Of a stretch of 31,148 bases of DNA, positions 13,461-21,955 are shown one piece after another. Source of the stretch: an uncultured Clostridia bacterium (lineage in GTDB: Bacteria; Bacillota; Clostridia; TANB77; CAG-508); NCBI GenBank assembly GCA_948517135.1, contig CAORJJ010000016.1:1-31148 (forward strand). The letters run 5' to 3'. Each line of letters starts with the position of its first letter. Position 1 is the first letter of the stretch. The notes under the pieces are model-generated. The model searched no databases, was not told where the DNA came from, and was given only the letters and a program-made list of their open reading frames with translations. Position numbers and translations under genes: made by a program.

Positions 13461-14939
13461 ATGGAGAAAAATATAGTTGTTATAAATAAAAGAGTATTGA
13501 GTGAAACTAAAACAATAGAGGTGACAGGTGATATAATAGTTCCAGATATTAAACCTGATATTGTTAGTATTATAAATACAAATGGAATAGGATATGTGTA
13601 TAAAGAAGAACTAAATACAGGAAGAGTAAGACTTGATGGAAATCTAGATACATATATTATTTATCTAGCTGATAATGGAGAAACAAGAAGTATTCAAAAT
13701 ACATTAACTTTTTCAGAAAGTATGGAAAGTAGTAATATAAAAGAAACTTCATTTTTAAAACATCAAGTTGAATTAGAAATAATTGAAGCAAAAGTTTTAA
13801 ATGAAAGGAAAATATCAATTTCTGGAAAAGTAAAAATTAAAGTGGAAGCATTTGAAAAAGAAGAAGCAGAAATTCCAAGTGCTTTAGATAATGCAAATGA
13901 TATTGAAGTATTAAAAGAAAATTGCGAAATAAAATCATTAATTGAAGTAAATAAAATAAAGACATCAATTAAAGAAGATATATCTGTTGATAATTCTTAT
14001 GATATTGCAGAAATATTAAAAACAGATATTCAAATTAAAAATTTTGAAAATAAAATTAGTTATAACAAAGTATTAGCTAAAGCTGATGCAGAAGTAAAAA
14101 TAATTTTCCTAACAGAAGATAATAAAATAGGAGTTACACAAACACAAATACCAGTAATGAGTTTTATTGATATAAATAATATTACAGATAATGATGTATG
14201 TGATGTTAATTATTCTATAAGAAATATGTTATTTAAAGTTAATGCTAAAGAGATGCACTCAATAGTTTGTCAAATTGATTTCGAAGTAGGATGTGAAGCA
14301 TATCAAACTAGAAGTCTAGAAATAATTGAAGATATGTATGGTGTAAAAAATAATATAGACTTTACAAGAAGAGATATACATGTTCAAATTGCTAAATCAG
14401 AAGTTACTCAAAATATAAATATGAATGAAAGAGTTGTAATAGAAGATATACTTAATATCTTTGATGTTAATCATAGAATTAATGTAATTAGTACAACCAA
14501 ATCAGGAAATTATTATAATTATGAATGTGAATTAAAATTAGAATTTTATTATGAAGCAGATAATAGAAATGGATTAAATGTAAAAAATATTGATTTACCA
14601 TTTATGGTAAAATTCGAAGGTGAAGAAAGAAACTTAGAGTTTAATATAACTAATAAGAAATTTACAATCAATAATGAAAATGTGGATTGTGATATAGAAA
14701 TTTTAGCAAAAGAAATGGATAGTTCACTAAAGAAAATAACAATAATGGATAACATAGAAATAACTCCACAAGAAGAGGAAAGTGATTATAAAATGTTTAT
14801 GTATTTTGTTAAACCAGGAGATTCAATTTGGAAAATTGCAAAGAAGTTTAAAGTACCAATGTGTGACATTGCAAAAATTAATAATATTGAGGATATGAAC
14901 AAAATAGATGTTGGACAGAGATTATATATAATGAGATAA
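13461..14939 (+). CDS. sipL: SipL-like spore coat morphogenesis protein (SPOCS/DUF3794 repeats + LysM)
   Basis: A 492-aa soluble protein. The N-terminal two-thirds contain beta-rich repeats of the DUF3794/SPOCS type; IIVPDIKPDIVSII near residue 25 is the typical opening and related blocks follow. The last ~45 residues are a LysM domain (YFVKPGDSIWKIAKKFKVP...NKIDVGQRLYIM). This matches SipL of Clostridioides difficile (three SPOCS domains and a LysM, slightly over 500 aa), which binds SpoIVA to attach the coat to the forespore. AAGGAGG precedes the ATG. spoIIID and yunB nearby support a sporulation role. Confidence 0.88.
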   Translation: MEKNIVVINKRVLSETKTIEVTGDIIVPDIKPDIVSIINTNGIGYVYKEELNTGRVRLDGNLDTYIIYLADNGETRSIQNTLTFSESMESSNIKETSFLKHQVELEIIEAKVLNERKISISGKVKIKVEAFEKEEAEIPSALDNANDIEVLKENCEIKSLIEVNKIKTSIKEDISVDNSYDIAEILKTDIQIKNFENKISYNKVLAKADAEVKIIFLTEDNKIGVTQTQIPVMSFIDINNITDNDVCDVNYSIRNMLFKVNAKEMHSIVCQIDFEVGCEAYQTRSLEIIEDMYGVKNNIDFTRRDIHVQIAKSEVTQNINMNERVVIEDILNIFDVNHRINVISTTKSGNYYNYECELKLEFYYEADNRNGLNVKNIDLPFMVKFEGEERNLEFNITNKKFTINNENVDCDIEILAKEMDSSLKKITIMDNIEITPQEEESDYKMFMYFVKPGDSIWKIAKKFKVPMCDIAKINNIEDMNKIDVGQRLYIMR

Positions 14940-14961
14940 AAGACGGGAGACCGTCTTTTTT
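14938..14961 (+). terminator. Rho-independent terminator overlapping the sipL stop codon
   Basis: AAAAGACGG (14938-14946), loop GAGA, CCGTCTTTT (14951-14959), then Ts. The stem begins within the TAA stop (14937-14939) of sipL, an extremely compact arrangement. Confidence 0.92.
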
Positions 14962-14999
14962 ATTTAATAGGAATCAATCCTAATATTACGGGAGGATTT

Positions 15000-15695
15000 A
15001 TGAGAGGAAATTTATATTCTAGGAAAAAAATAAGACTTCCAAATTTTAGAGAATTAAATAGTGTTAAAGCAATTTTATTAATAATGTTTACTACAATAGT
15101 TTTTTCAATAGTATTATTTTTAAAATCGGCATATCCTGTATTCAAAGCAAGTTGTGAAACTGCTGCAGGTTCGAAAGGAGTGACAATTATTAATGAGGAA
15201 GTTAATAAAATTATGAGAAATTATTCATATGATAATTTGATTACTGTTGAGAAAGATCAAAATGGACGAATAACATTTATAAAAGCTGATTCCACACGTA
15301 TTAATGATATTGTTACTAAAATTATAGGTAATATACAAAAGCAATTTGATGGAATTCCAAGAATTAGTGTTTTTATTAATATGGGAAGTGTTAGTGGAAT
15401 AAGTGCTTTAAAAAATGTTGAACCCAAATTTGAAGTTGAACTTGAAAGTGCAGGAAGTATAAATTCAAGTATAAGAACGAGTTTTGAGGCTATTGGAATT
15501 AATCAAACACATCATAAAATTTATTTAGATATTGATTCAAGAGTAGGAATTTTAACACCATTTGATACTTTTGGAAAAGATATTAATACAGAAGTTCTTT
15601 TAACAGAGGCTGTTATTGTTGGAGAAGTTCCAGAGACTTACTATAATTTAAGTGGAATGGAAGAGCCATCAGAAACATATAATTTTATTGAATAA
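15000..15695 (+). CDS. yunB: Sporulation protein YunB
   Basis: A 231-aa protein with a cytoplasmic basic N-terminus, one membrane segment (about 24-41) and an outer domain. YunB-type blocks are clear: TVEKDQNGRITFIKADSTRINDIVTK, then FEAIGINQTHHKIYLDI and a C-terminal EAVIVGEVPETYYNL. In B. subtilis yunB is a sigma-E gene needed for efficient sporulation; its molecular function is not known. GGGAGG lies before the ATG. It follows the sipL terminator directly, and no convincing sigma-E promoter is visible in the short gap. Confidence 0.92.
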   Translation: MRGNLYSRKKIRLPNFRELNSVKAILLIMFTTIVFSIVLFLKSAYPVFKASCETAAGSKGVTIINEEVNKIMRNYSYDNLITVEKDQNGRITFIKADSTRINDIVTKIIGNIQKQFDGIPRISVFINMGSVSGISALKNVEPKFEVELESAGSINSSIRTSFEAIGINQTHHKIYLDIDSRVGILTPFDTFGKDINTEVLLTEAVIVGEVPETYYNLSGMEEPSETYNFIE

Positions 15696-15716
15696 ATAAA
15701 GAAATAGTGCTATAAT
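15688..15716 (+). promoter_or_regulatory. Sigma-A promoter of the exonuclease gene, overlapping the end of yunB
   Basis: -35 TTGAAT (15688-15693) lies on the last codons of yunB. After 17 bp comes -10 TATAAT (15711-15716) with TG at 15708-15709. The predicted start near 15723 leaves a ~30-nt leader with GGAGG before the TTG start at 15752. Confidence 0.75.
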
Positions 15717-15751
15717 GCATCTAGAGATAAATGAAATTAAGGAGGAATAAT

Positions 15752-16366
15752 TTGGAATTATATAGCAATTTACTAATACCTGATGTAGAAAATAAAGGAG
15801 TAGTAACAACAAAACCAGTAGTAATTAATAATTACACAATTGAAAAATTAAAAACAAGATATATTGCATTTGATACTGAAACAACAGGACTAAATCCTAG
15901 TAGAGACAGAATAATAGAGCTAGGAGCAGTATTATTTGAAAATGGAAAATGTGTAAAAAGATTTCAATCATTAGTTAATCCAGGAGTATTTATATCAGCA
16001 AGAGTTACAGCAGTAAATAATATTACAAATAGTATGATAAAAAATGCACCAACAGAAGAGGTAGTATATTCAGAACTTGCAGAATTTTTAAAAGATGCAT
16101 ATAATGAGCAAACTATAATATGCGCACATAATGCAAGATTTGATATGAATTTCTTATCAGAGACACTTATGCGTTTAGGATATAATGCAAATATAAATTA
16201 CATAGATACACTTACATTTGCAAAACAAAAAATAAAAGGATTATATAATTATAAACAAGATACTGTTGCTCATTATTTTGATATAGTAAATGAGCAAGCA
16301 CATAGAGCGGCATCAGATGCAGAAACATGTGGAAAAATTTTGTGGAACTTAATTGAGGAGAAATAA
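15752..16366 (+). CDS. DEDDh 3'-5' exonuclease (DNA polymerase III epsilon-like)
   Basis: A 204-aa exonuclease. Exo I is FDTETTG with Asp41/Glu43, Exo II is HNARFDMNF with Asp131, and Exo III is HRAASDAE with His184/Asp189, so all catalytic residues of the DEDDh group are present. It lacks a polymerase domain, so it is a stand-alone proofreading-type or DnaQ-like nuclease. The start is TTG at 15752 because GGAGG (15741-15745) sits just upstream; an in-frame ATG at 15731 has no Shine-Dalgarno and would place the GGAGG inside the gene. Its stop TAA abuts the ATG of the next gene. Confidence 0.9.
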   Translation: MELYSNLLIPDVENKGVVTTKPVVINNYTIEKLKTRYIAFDTETTGLNPSRDRIIELGAVLFENGKCVKRFQSLVNPGVFISARVTAVNNITNSMIKNAPTEEVVYSELAEFLKDAYNEQTIICAHNARFDMNFLSETLMRLGYNANINYIDTLTFAKQKIKGLYNYKQDTVAHYFDIVNEQAHRAASDAETCGKILWNLIEEK

Positions 16367-16723
16367 ATGGAGATTGAAGATATTCTTAACTTTGCAACAG
16401 ATATAAAATTTAATGATAATGATATGAAAATAATGAAAGATATTATGGATTTAAGAAAGCATGAAAGGATCTTGAGAGTATATAGAACTAGAATGAGACC
16501 AGAATATGTTGCTAAAACTGTTAATATTGTTTTAAAGAAGTATAATAAATTGTATAAAGGTAAAATAAAATGTGAAAATGATGAAGATTATGAAGATGCT
16601 ATTGAAAGAATGATTTCACATATTGAGAAAAAGTTTAATAATGAGATTATGAATAAAATTACAAACAAAATATTAGAAGATTATAAAATGAATATTATTC
16701 AAAGTGGAAGATATGGATTTTAG
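16367..16723 (+). CDS. Hypothetical protein, 118 aa
   Basis: I do not recognise this family. It is predicted mostly alpha-helical, charged and soluble, with a basic segment (RKHERILRVYRTRMRP, about 30-45) and a Glu/Asp-rich stretch around 68-80. The ATG begins directly after the stop of the exonuclease gene, with GAGGAG inside the end of that gene, so translation is likely coupled. A role alongside the exonuclease is possible but unproven. It is followed by a terminator. Confidence 0.75.
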   Translation: MEIEDILNFATDIKFNDNDMKIMKDIMDLRKHERILRVYRTRMRPEYVAKTVNIVLKKYNKLYKGKIKCENDEDYEDAIERMISHIEKKFNNEIMNKITNKILEDYKMNIIQSGRYGF

Positions 16724-16732
16724 AAATAGATT

Positions 16733-16766
16733 AAAAAGTATATTGATTTTTCAATATACTTTTTTT
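16733..16766. terminator. Bidirectional Rho-independent terminator between convergent genes
   Basis: AAAAAGTATATTGA (16733-16746), loop TTTT, TCAATATACTTTTT (16751-16764) forms a perfect 14-bp stem with flanking A and T tracts, so it works on both strands. The TGA stop of the minus-strand flippase gene (16751-16753) lies inside the stem. Confidence 0.9.
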
Positions 16767-18088
16767 CTATGATTCCAATATACAATTTTGATTAATTGTA
16801 GTAAACTAACAACAAAATTTAATGTTTCACTTATATAAATTGAAATGATATATCCTATAAGACCAAGTTTTGGAACATAGAAATATATAAAACTTGTGCT
16901 TATAATTAAATCGCATATATTAACAATCATAACTCCAATCTGAGCATCTAAACCTCTTAAAACACTATCAACAACAGTGTCAACATATATTAAAGTTGCA
17001 AGTGGTGCAAAGATTTTTATATAAAAACCAACATTAGAATCTTTATAAAGTAAATTGCCTAAAGTATCTGCAAAAATAAATAGTAAGACACTAAGCAAAA
17101 CAGAAGCTCCTAAAATCACAGAAAGAAGGATTGTTGTCATTTGCTTTGTTCTTTTGTAATCCTTTTTTGCATGATATCTTGAAAATTCAGGTATAAGTAA
17201 ACTTGCAAAAGACTTTACTAAAATATCAGGAAACATTATTACAGGTAAAGCCATTCCATTTATAATTCCATATTTTGAAAGAGACTCACTACAATTAATT
17301 CCACTTTTTTCTAAGCTAGAAGGAATTATTAATTGTTTAAATGTAGATAGTCCTGAACGAATGTAAGAAGTAATTGCAATAGGAATAGAAATTCTTAAAA
17401 CTTTATATGTATAATTGTTATTTCTTAAAACTTCAGGATAAGAATTATATTTTTTCTTATCAAAAATGTAAACAACATATATAAAAAGAAATGAGATTAT
17501 TTCTGAAATTAAGTCTCCTAAAATTAAAGCAAAGCAACTATAAGTCAATCCTGATGGTAAATATAAACTAATTAGATATGCACAGACAATAACTTTAACA
17601 ACATGTTCTATAAATTGACCAATAGCATTTTTGTAAATTCTACGAACTCCAGCTAAATATCCTGAAACAGCAGACGACATAGCTATCATAGGAAGTGCAA
17701 GAGAGAATAGATATATAACAGATTTATCTACTTTATTGTGAAGACATGTTTCAATTATAAAATCTGCATTTACAAAAAAGATTAAGCTAGTTGATATACT
17801 GGTAATTAAAGTTATATAAAGACATCTTTTCATTACCTTTTTTATTCCACCTAAGTTATCTAAAGCAAGTTCTTCAGATACAACACGTGTTACTGCTAAA
17901 TTGATTCCTGAGGTTGCTAAAGTAATTCCAAATAGATAAACTGTCATTACAAGTTGATAAACACCAACCATTTCAGAACCAATTTTTCGTGAGATATATG
18001 CTGTAAAATATATATCAATTGCTCTAAAAATTAGTGAAGTTATTATTAGAAAAGATGTGTTAAAAATAAAAAATTTAAAACGTTTCAT
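16751..18088 (-). CDS. SpoVB-like oligosaccharide/lipid flippase (MOP superfamily)
   Basis: A 445-aa membrane protein with 12 or more hydrophobic helices. Polysaccharide_synt/MATE-like features include an N-terminal AYISRKIGSEMVGVYQLVMTVYLFG and SGINLAVTRVVSEE, as in the SpoVB/MurJ-like branch. SpoVB in B. subtilis is needed for spore cortex synthesis, but vegetative paralogs exist, so cortex function is not certain. AAGGTGG (minus strand, 18093-18099) precedes the ATG. It is transcribed away from the polysaccharide operon. A CATACACG on the minus strand (18174-18181) resembles a sigma-E -10 but lacks a matching -35. Confidence 0.87.
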   Translation of the reverse strand: MKRFKFFIFNTSFLIITSLIFRAIDIYFTAYISRKIGSEMVGVYQLVMTVYLFGITLATSGINLAVTRVVSEELALDNLGGIKKVMKRCLYITLITSISTSLIFFVNADFIIETCLHNKVDKSVIYLFSLALPMIAMSSAVSGYLAGVRRIYKNAIGQFIEHVVKVIVCAYLISLYLPSGLTYSCFALILGDLISEIISFLFIYVVYIFDKKKYNSYPEVLRNNNYTYKVLRISIPIAITSYIRSGLSTFKQLIIPSSLEKSGINCSESLSKYGIINGMALPVIMFPDILVKSFASLLIPEFSRYHAKKDYKRTKQMTTILLSVILGASVLLSVLLFIFADTLGNLLYKDSNVGFYIKIFAPLATLIYVDTVVDSVLRGLDAQIGVMIVNICDLIISTSFIYFYVPKLGLIGYIISIYISETLNFVVSLLQLIKIVYWNHRKKVY

Positions 18089-18251
18089 AAGCCACCTTAA
18101 AAGTATGTTTTTTAGAGTATATGAAGATGGGAAGGAAAATAGAATAAAGAATTTTATGTAGTGAATTTCTTCTCGTGTATGAGGTATAGAATATATAAAT
18201 AAAATTTGTAAATAAAAATAAAATTTTCCTGATAAAAAATGTCTAAACTTG

Positions 18252-18280
18252 TTGAATCCGTAAAAATGTTATGCTATAAT
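18252..18280 (+). promoter_or_regulatory. Sigma-A promoter of the surface-polysaccharide operon
   Basis: -35 TTGAAT (18252-18257), 17-bp spacer, perfect -10 TATAAT (18275-18280) with TG at 18272-18273. The leader is ~98 nt and ends in a weak AT hairpin (CAAAAAA 18356-18362 with TTTTTTG 18368-18374) that touches the GGAGG of the first gene. No terminator or further promoter is obvious downstream to the window edge. Confidence 0.78.
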
Positions 18281-18384
18281 TAATAATGATTATTCTAAAA
18301 AAATAAATGAAGAATTTTTATAAAATTAAAATATAGAAACGTATGAAAAGTTATGCAAAAAATTAAATTTTTTGGAGGGTAAAG

Positions 18385-19746
18385 TTGGAAGAACATGAGA
18401 TAACTATTCCTTTCGATGCAGAATCTTTACAAGAAAATATTTTTCATAAATTGTATAGAAAGTTATTAGTTTTTGTAAAAGTAATTATAAAAAGAATTGT
18501 AGAGATTGCTATATCGTTAATAGGAATTATTTTGTTGATTCCATTATCAATGGTAGTGTTTTTTCAGAATTTGAAAAATCATGATAATGGAAGCATATTT
18601 TATACACAAAATAGAATTGGAAAAAATGGTAAAATTTTTAAAATTTATAAATTTAGAACCATGGTTAATAATGCTAATGAAATATTAGAAGCAATGTTAC
18701 AAGATGAAGAGATAAAAAAAGAATATGAAACATATAGAAAACTTACAAATGATCCAAGACTTACAAAGTTTGGAAAAGTTTTGAGAGCAACAAGTTTAGA
18801 TGAATTTCCACAATTTATAAATGTATTAAAAGGTGAAATGAGCATAGTAGGCCCAAGACCATATTTACCAGAAGAAAAAGAAGAAATGAGTTCATATTAC
18901 AATTACATAGTACAACATAAACCTGGAATAACTGGCGTTTATCAAATATCAGGAAGAGAAAAAGTAAAATTTTCGGACAGGCTAGATATGGATTTGAAAT
19001 ATCATTATGGTAAAACAACTTTAATGGATATTAAAATTGCGCTAATTACAGTATTAGTTACATTTAGAAGAAAGAAAACTTACAATGTAAGAGAAATGCT
19101 TTTAGACACAACACATTTTATAGGTAGACAACTTTCATTATTTGTAAAAAGAATTGTAGATATAATTGGATCAATTGTTGGAATTGCAATATTAGTTCCA
19201 CTTACAATAGTTGTATGGGTAGGAAATAGACTTTGTGGAGATAAAGGACCAGTTTTTTATGTACAAGAAAGAATTGGAAAGCATGGTGAGAATTTTAAAA
19301 TGTATAAATTTAGAAGCATGGTAATAGGTGCAGATGACATTTTAAAAGAGTTACTAGAAAATAATGAAGAAGTAAGAAATGAATATAGTAAATATAAAAA
19401 ATTAAAAAATGATCCAAGAGTAACAAAAATGGGAGAATTTTTAAGAAGAACAAGTTTAGATGAATTTCCACAGTTTATAAATGTATTAAAAGGTGAAATG
19501 AGCATTGTAGGACCAAGAGCATATCTATTTAGAGAGAAAGGGGATATGGGAGAGGCTTATGAACGTATAGTAAAATGTAAGCCGGGAATTACAGGATTAT
19601 GGCAAGTTAGTGGAAGAAGTGATGTTTCTTTTAAAAATAGATTAAATATGGATATTGAATATTTTGAAACTCATAATCTTGGATTAGATATGGAAATTCT
19701 ATTTAAAACAGTAGCTACGGTTTTGAATAAAGAAGGAGCTGCATAG
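18385..19746 (+). CDS. Tandem bacterial sugar transferase (two-domain priming phosphoglycosyltransferase)
   Basis: A 453-aa protein made of two complete PF02397-type sugar transferase domains, about 30-225 and 250-450. Each starts with a KRIVE/DI hydrophobic re-entrant helix (38-60, 257-280), then YxQxRIGKxGxxFKxYKFRxM, and the catalytic TSLDEFPQ with Asp139/Glu140 and Asp359/Glu360, exactly 220 residues apart. Each ends with KPGITGxxQxSGR. These enzymes move a sugar-1-phosphate from UDP-sugar to undecaprenyl phosphate, the first step of glycan assembly. Normally there is one domain (~200-230 aa). The TTG start is 6 nt after GGAGG (18374-18378). It opens the operon. Confidence 0.93.
   Translation: MEEHEITIPFDAESLQENIFHKLYRKLLVFVKVIIKRIVEIAISLIGIILLIPLSMVVFFQNLKNHDNGSIFYTQNRIGKNGKIFKIYKFRTMVNNANEILEAMLQDEEIKKEYETYRKLTNDPRLTKFGKVLRATSLDEFPQFINVLKGEMSIVGPRPYLPEEKEEMSSYYNYIVQHKPGITGVYQISGREKVKFSDRLDMDLKYHYGKTTLMDIKIALITVLVTFRRKKTYNVREMLLDTTHFIGRQLSLFVKRIVDIIGSIVGIAILVPLTIVVWVGNRLCGDKGPVFYVQERIGKHGENFKMYKFRSMVIGADDILKELLENNEEVRNEYSKYKKLKNDPRVTKMGEFLRRTSLDEFPQFINVLKGEMSIVGPRAYLFREKGDMGEAYERIVKCKPGITGLWQVSGRSDVSFKNRLNMDIEYFETHNLGLDMEILFKTVATVLNKEGAA
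18789..18845 (+). repeat. Internal direct repeat, copy 1 (56/57 identical to 19449-19505)
   Basis: Encodes the catalytic TSLDEFPQ region of domain 1. One mismatch (A18813 versus G19473) against the copy 660 nt downstream. Identity at silent positions points to recent duplication or gene conversion. Confidence 0.9.
19449..19505 (+). repeat. Internal direct repeat, copy 2
   Basis: Partner of 18789-18845, encoding the catalytic region of domain 2. Identity falls off sharply on both sides of the 57 bases, while protein similarity continues. Confidence 0.9.
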
Positions 19747-19800
19747 AGTTACAAAATAAGTTTATTAACAGTAGAAAAATAGCTGTTTTTGAAAACATAT

Positions 19801-19825
19801 AGCTGGTATAGACTTGATACCAGCT
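19801..19825 (+). other. Perfect 9-bp hairpin between the priming transferase and Alg14-like genes
   Basis: AGCTGGTAT (19801-19809), loop AGACTTG, ATACCAGCT (19817-19825), followed by TAATTTAT. There is no strong T run. It lies in the only sizeable gap (102 nt) within the early operon and could be an attenuator, RNA-processing or stability element. Confidence 0.6.
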
Positions 19826-19848
19826 TAATTTATGAGAGAGTAGTTGCT

Positions 19849-20352
19849 ATGATTGGAAGTGAAAGGTTGAAAAAAGAAAATATCAAGAAAGAAAATATAA
19901 AAATATGTTTTACCGCTTCCTCTGGTGGACATTTGGAAGAGATTTCAAGATTGGATATTATAAAAAGTAAATATAATGTTTTTTTAATTACAGAGAAGAA
20001 TTCTTTTGAAGAATTAGAATTTTGTGATAAAAATTACTATTTACCACAGATTAATAGGAAGGAACTGTTATTTATTTTTAAATTTATATATATTTTTTGT
20101 AAATCATTAAAAATATTTTTAAGTGAGAATCCAGATGTTGTTATATCAACAGGAGCTTTGAGTACAGTTCCAATATGTCTTATATCAAAAATTTTTAGAA
20201 AAAAAATTATATATATAGAATCTTTTGCAAGATGTAATAAGCCATCTTTGACAGGTAAAATAATGTATAAATTTGCAGACGTTTTTATAGTTCAGTGGGA
20301 AGAAATGCTTGAATTTTTCCCTAAAGCGATTTATGGAGGTGGAATATTTTGA
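19849..20352 (+). CDS. Alg14/PssD-like glycosyltransferase anchoring subunit
   Basis: A 167-aa protein of the Alg14/PssD/Cps14F type: FTASSGGHLEEISRL at 21-35, a hydrophobic segment near 72-92, PDVVISTGALSTVPICL (95-111) and ESFARCNKPSLTGK (124-137). Alg14-type subunits hold the catalytic Alg13-like partner at the membrane and bind the lipid acceptor. The ATG at 19849 (weak GAGAG upstream) is preferred to an in-frame TTG at 19789, which has no Shine-Dalgarno and would make the 19801 hairpin coding. The end overlaps the next gene by 4 nt (TTGA), typical for this pair. Confidence 0.88.
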   Translation: MIGSERLKKENIKKENIKICFTASSGGHLEEISRLDIIKSKYNVFLITEKNSFEELEFCDKNYYLPQINRKELLFIFKFIYIFCKSLKIFLSENPDVVISTGALSTVPICLISKIFRKKIIYIESFARCNKPSLTGKIMYKFADVFIVQWEEMLEFFPKAIYGGGIF

Positions 20353-20846
20353 TTTTTATTTCTTTGGGAACTCAAAAATTTCAATTTAATAGACTTTTGA
20401 AATATATTGATGAGAAAATTAAATGTCAAGAAATTTCAGAAGAAGTGTTTGCTCAAATAGGCTATTCAACATATATTCCACAGAATTATGAATATAAAGA
20501 TTTCCTAGATAAAAATGAATTTGAAAGTATAATTGAAAAATCAGATTTATTAATTACTCATGCTGGAGTTGGAACTATAATTGCTGCTATGAAATATGAG
20601 AAGCCAATTGTAGTTGTACCACGACTTTCTAAATTTGAAGAACATGTTGACGATCATCAATTACAAATTGCAGAAGCATTTTCAAGTAAAAATCTAATTA
20701 TATCTAATGGTGAAAAAATAGAAGATTTAATAGATAATATAAATAAAGCCCCACAATTCAAATTTGAAAAATATATATCTTCTAATATAAGAATACAGTC
20801 AATAATTGATGACTTTATTAAAAGTAACTTTAATGTAGGGGAATAA
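20349..20846 (+). CDS. Alg13/PssE-like glycosyltransferase catalytic subunit (GT28 C-terminal fold)
   Basis: A 165-aa protein matching the GT28 C-terminal domain: IFISLGTQKFQFNRLL at the N-terminus, THAGVGTI (70-77) and PRLSKFEEHVDDHQLQIAEAF (91-111), the nucleotide-sugar binding block. With the Alg14-like subunit it likely transfers the second sugar (often Gal or Glc in capsule systems) to the lipid-linked primer. The TTG start overlaps the previous stop (TTGA), with GGAGGTGG at 20336-20343. Confidence 0.9.
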   Translation: MIFISLGTQKFQFNRLLKYIDEKIKCQEISEEVFAQIGYSTYIPQNYEYKDFLDKNEFESIIEKSDLLITHAGVGTIIAAMKYEKPIVVVPRLSKFEEHVDDHQLQIAEAFSSKNLIISNGEKIEDLIDNINKAPQFKFEKYISSNIRIQSIIDDFIKSNFNVGE

Positions 20847-20851
20847 TTATA

Positions 20852-21943
20852 ATGGAAAAAATAAAAATTGCATATATTGCAAAAGAAATGCCAATAAATG
20901 GAATTAGCACTGTAATATTAAATTATTGCAGAAATCTAGATAAAGATAAGTTTGATATCACAATATTTTCAGGTGAGCCAATAGATAAATATTATATTGA
21001 AGAATGCAAAAAAATAAATGTTAATATAGAAAAAATGCCTCCTAAAAGAGGTGGAAATCCATTAAAGTATTATAATTATTTATTTAAAAAAATAACAGGC
21101 AAGAACTTTGATATAGTACATGTTCATGGAAATAGTGCCACAATTACAATTGAAATGATTATGGCTTTTTTTAGAGGAATAAAAATTAGAATTGCTCATT
21201 GTCATAATACAACTTGTGATAAATTAAGAATTCATAAAGTATTAAAACCAATTTTTAAAAGAATATATACATATGGATTTGCATGTAGTGAAGATGCTGG
21301 AAAATGGTTATTTGGAGAAAGAGACTTTAAAATTTTACCTAATGGATTTGACACTCAAAAATTTATTTTTAATTTAGAATCAAGAAATAGAATAAGAAAA
21401 GAACTTAAATTAGAGAATAAATATATAATTGGACATGTAGGTATGTTTAATAAGCAAAAAAATCATGAATTTTTATTAGAAATATTTAAAGATATAGCCA
21501 AAGAAAATTCAGATGCATATTTGTTGCTAGTAGGAAATGGACCAGATTATCAGATTATTAATGAAATAATAGTTAATCATGAATTTAGGGAAAGAATAAT
21601 ATGCTATGGAGAATGTTCAAATGTATATGACCTTTATAGTGCAATGGATATATTTGTTCTTCCATCAAAACATGAAGGATTAGGAATTGTATTACTTGAA
21701 GCTCAAATTAATGGTCTGAAATGTTTAGCTTCAAATGTTGTTCCCATAGAATCAAAAATAAGTGATAATATAAAGTTTTTATCATTAGAAGATAAAAATA
21801 TATGGGTTGAAGAAATTTTGAAAAAAGATCAAAATGATAGAAATAAAAATTATGTTAAAAATATTGAAAAGATTCAATATTATGATATTAGAAAAAATGC
21901 AGAAGAGTTAGCTAATATTTATAAAAATTTATATAACAAGTAA
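20852..21943 (+). CDS. Glycosyltransferase family 4 protein
   Basis: A 363-aa GT-B fold enzyme. The N-terminal acceptor domain has GISTVILNYCRNLD and VHVHGNSA (89-96). The C-terminal donor domain contains HVGMFNKQKNHEFLLE (195-210) and the EX7E motif Glu275/Glu283 in PSKHEGLGIVLLEAQ. It transfers a sugar from a nucleotide donor to the growing lipid-linked oligosaccharide on the cytoplasmic face; donor and linkage cannot be read. It starts 5 nt after the previous stop, with GGGGAA-type Shine-Dalgarno in that region. Confidence 0.93.
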   Translation: MEKIKIAYIAKEMPINGISTVILNYCRNLDKDKFDITIFSGEPIDKYYIEECKKINVNIEKMPPKRGGNPLKYYNYLFKKITGKNFDIVHVHGNSATITIEMIMAFFRGIKIRIAHCHNTTCDKLRIHKVLKPIFKRIYTYGFACSEDAGKWLFGERDFKILPNGFDTQKFIFNLESRNRIRKELKLENKYIIGHVGMFNKQKNHEFLLEIFKDIAKENSDAYLLLVGNGPDYQIINEIIVNHEFRERIICYGECSNVYDLYSAMDIFVLPSKHEGLGIVLLEAQINGLKCLASNVVPIESKISDNIKFLSLEDKNIWVEEILKKDQNDRNKNYVKNIEKIQYYDIRKNAEELANIYKNLYNK

Positions 21944-21955
21944 AGGAGATTAAAT

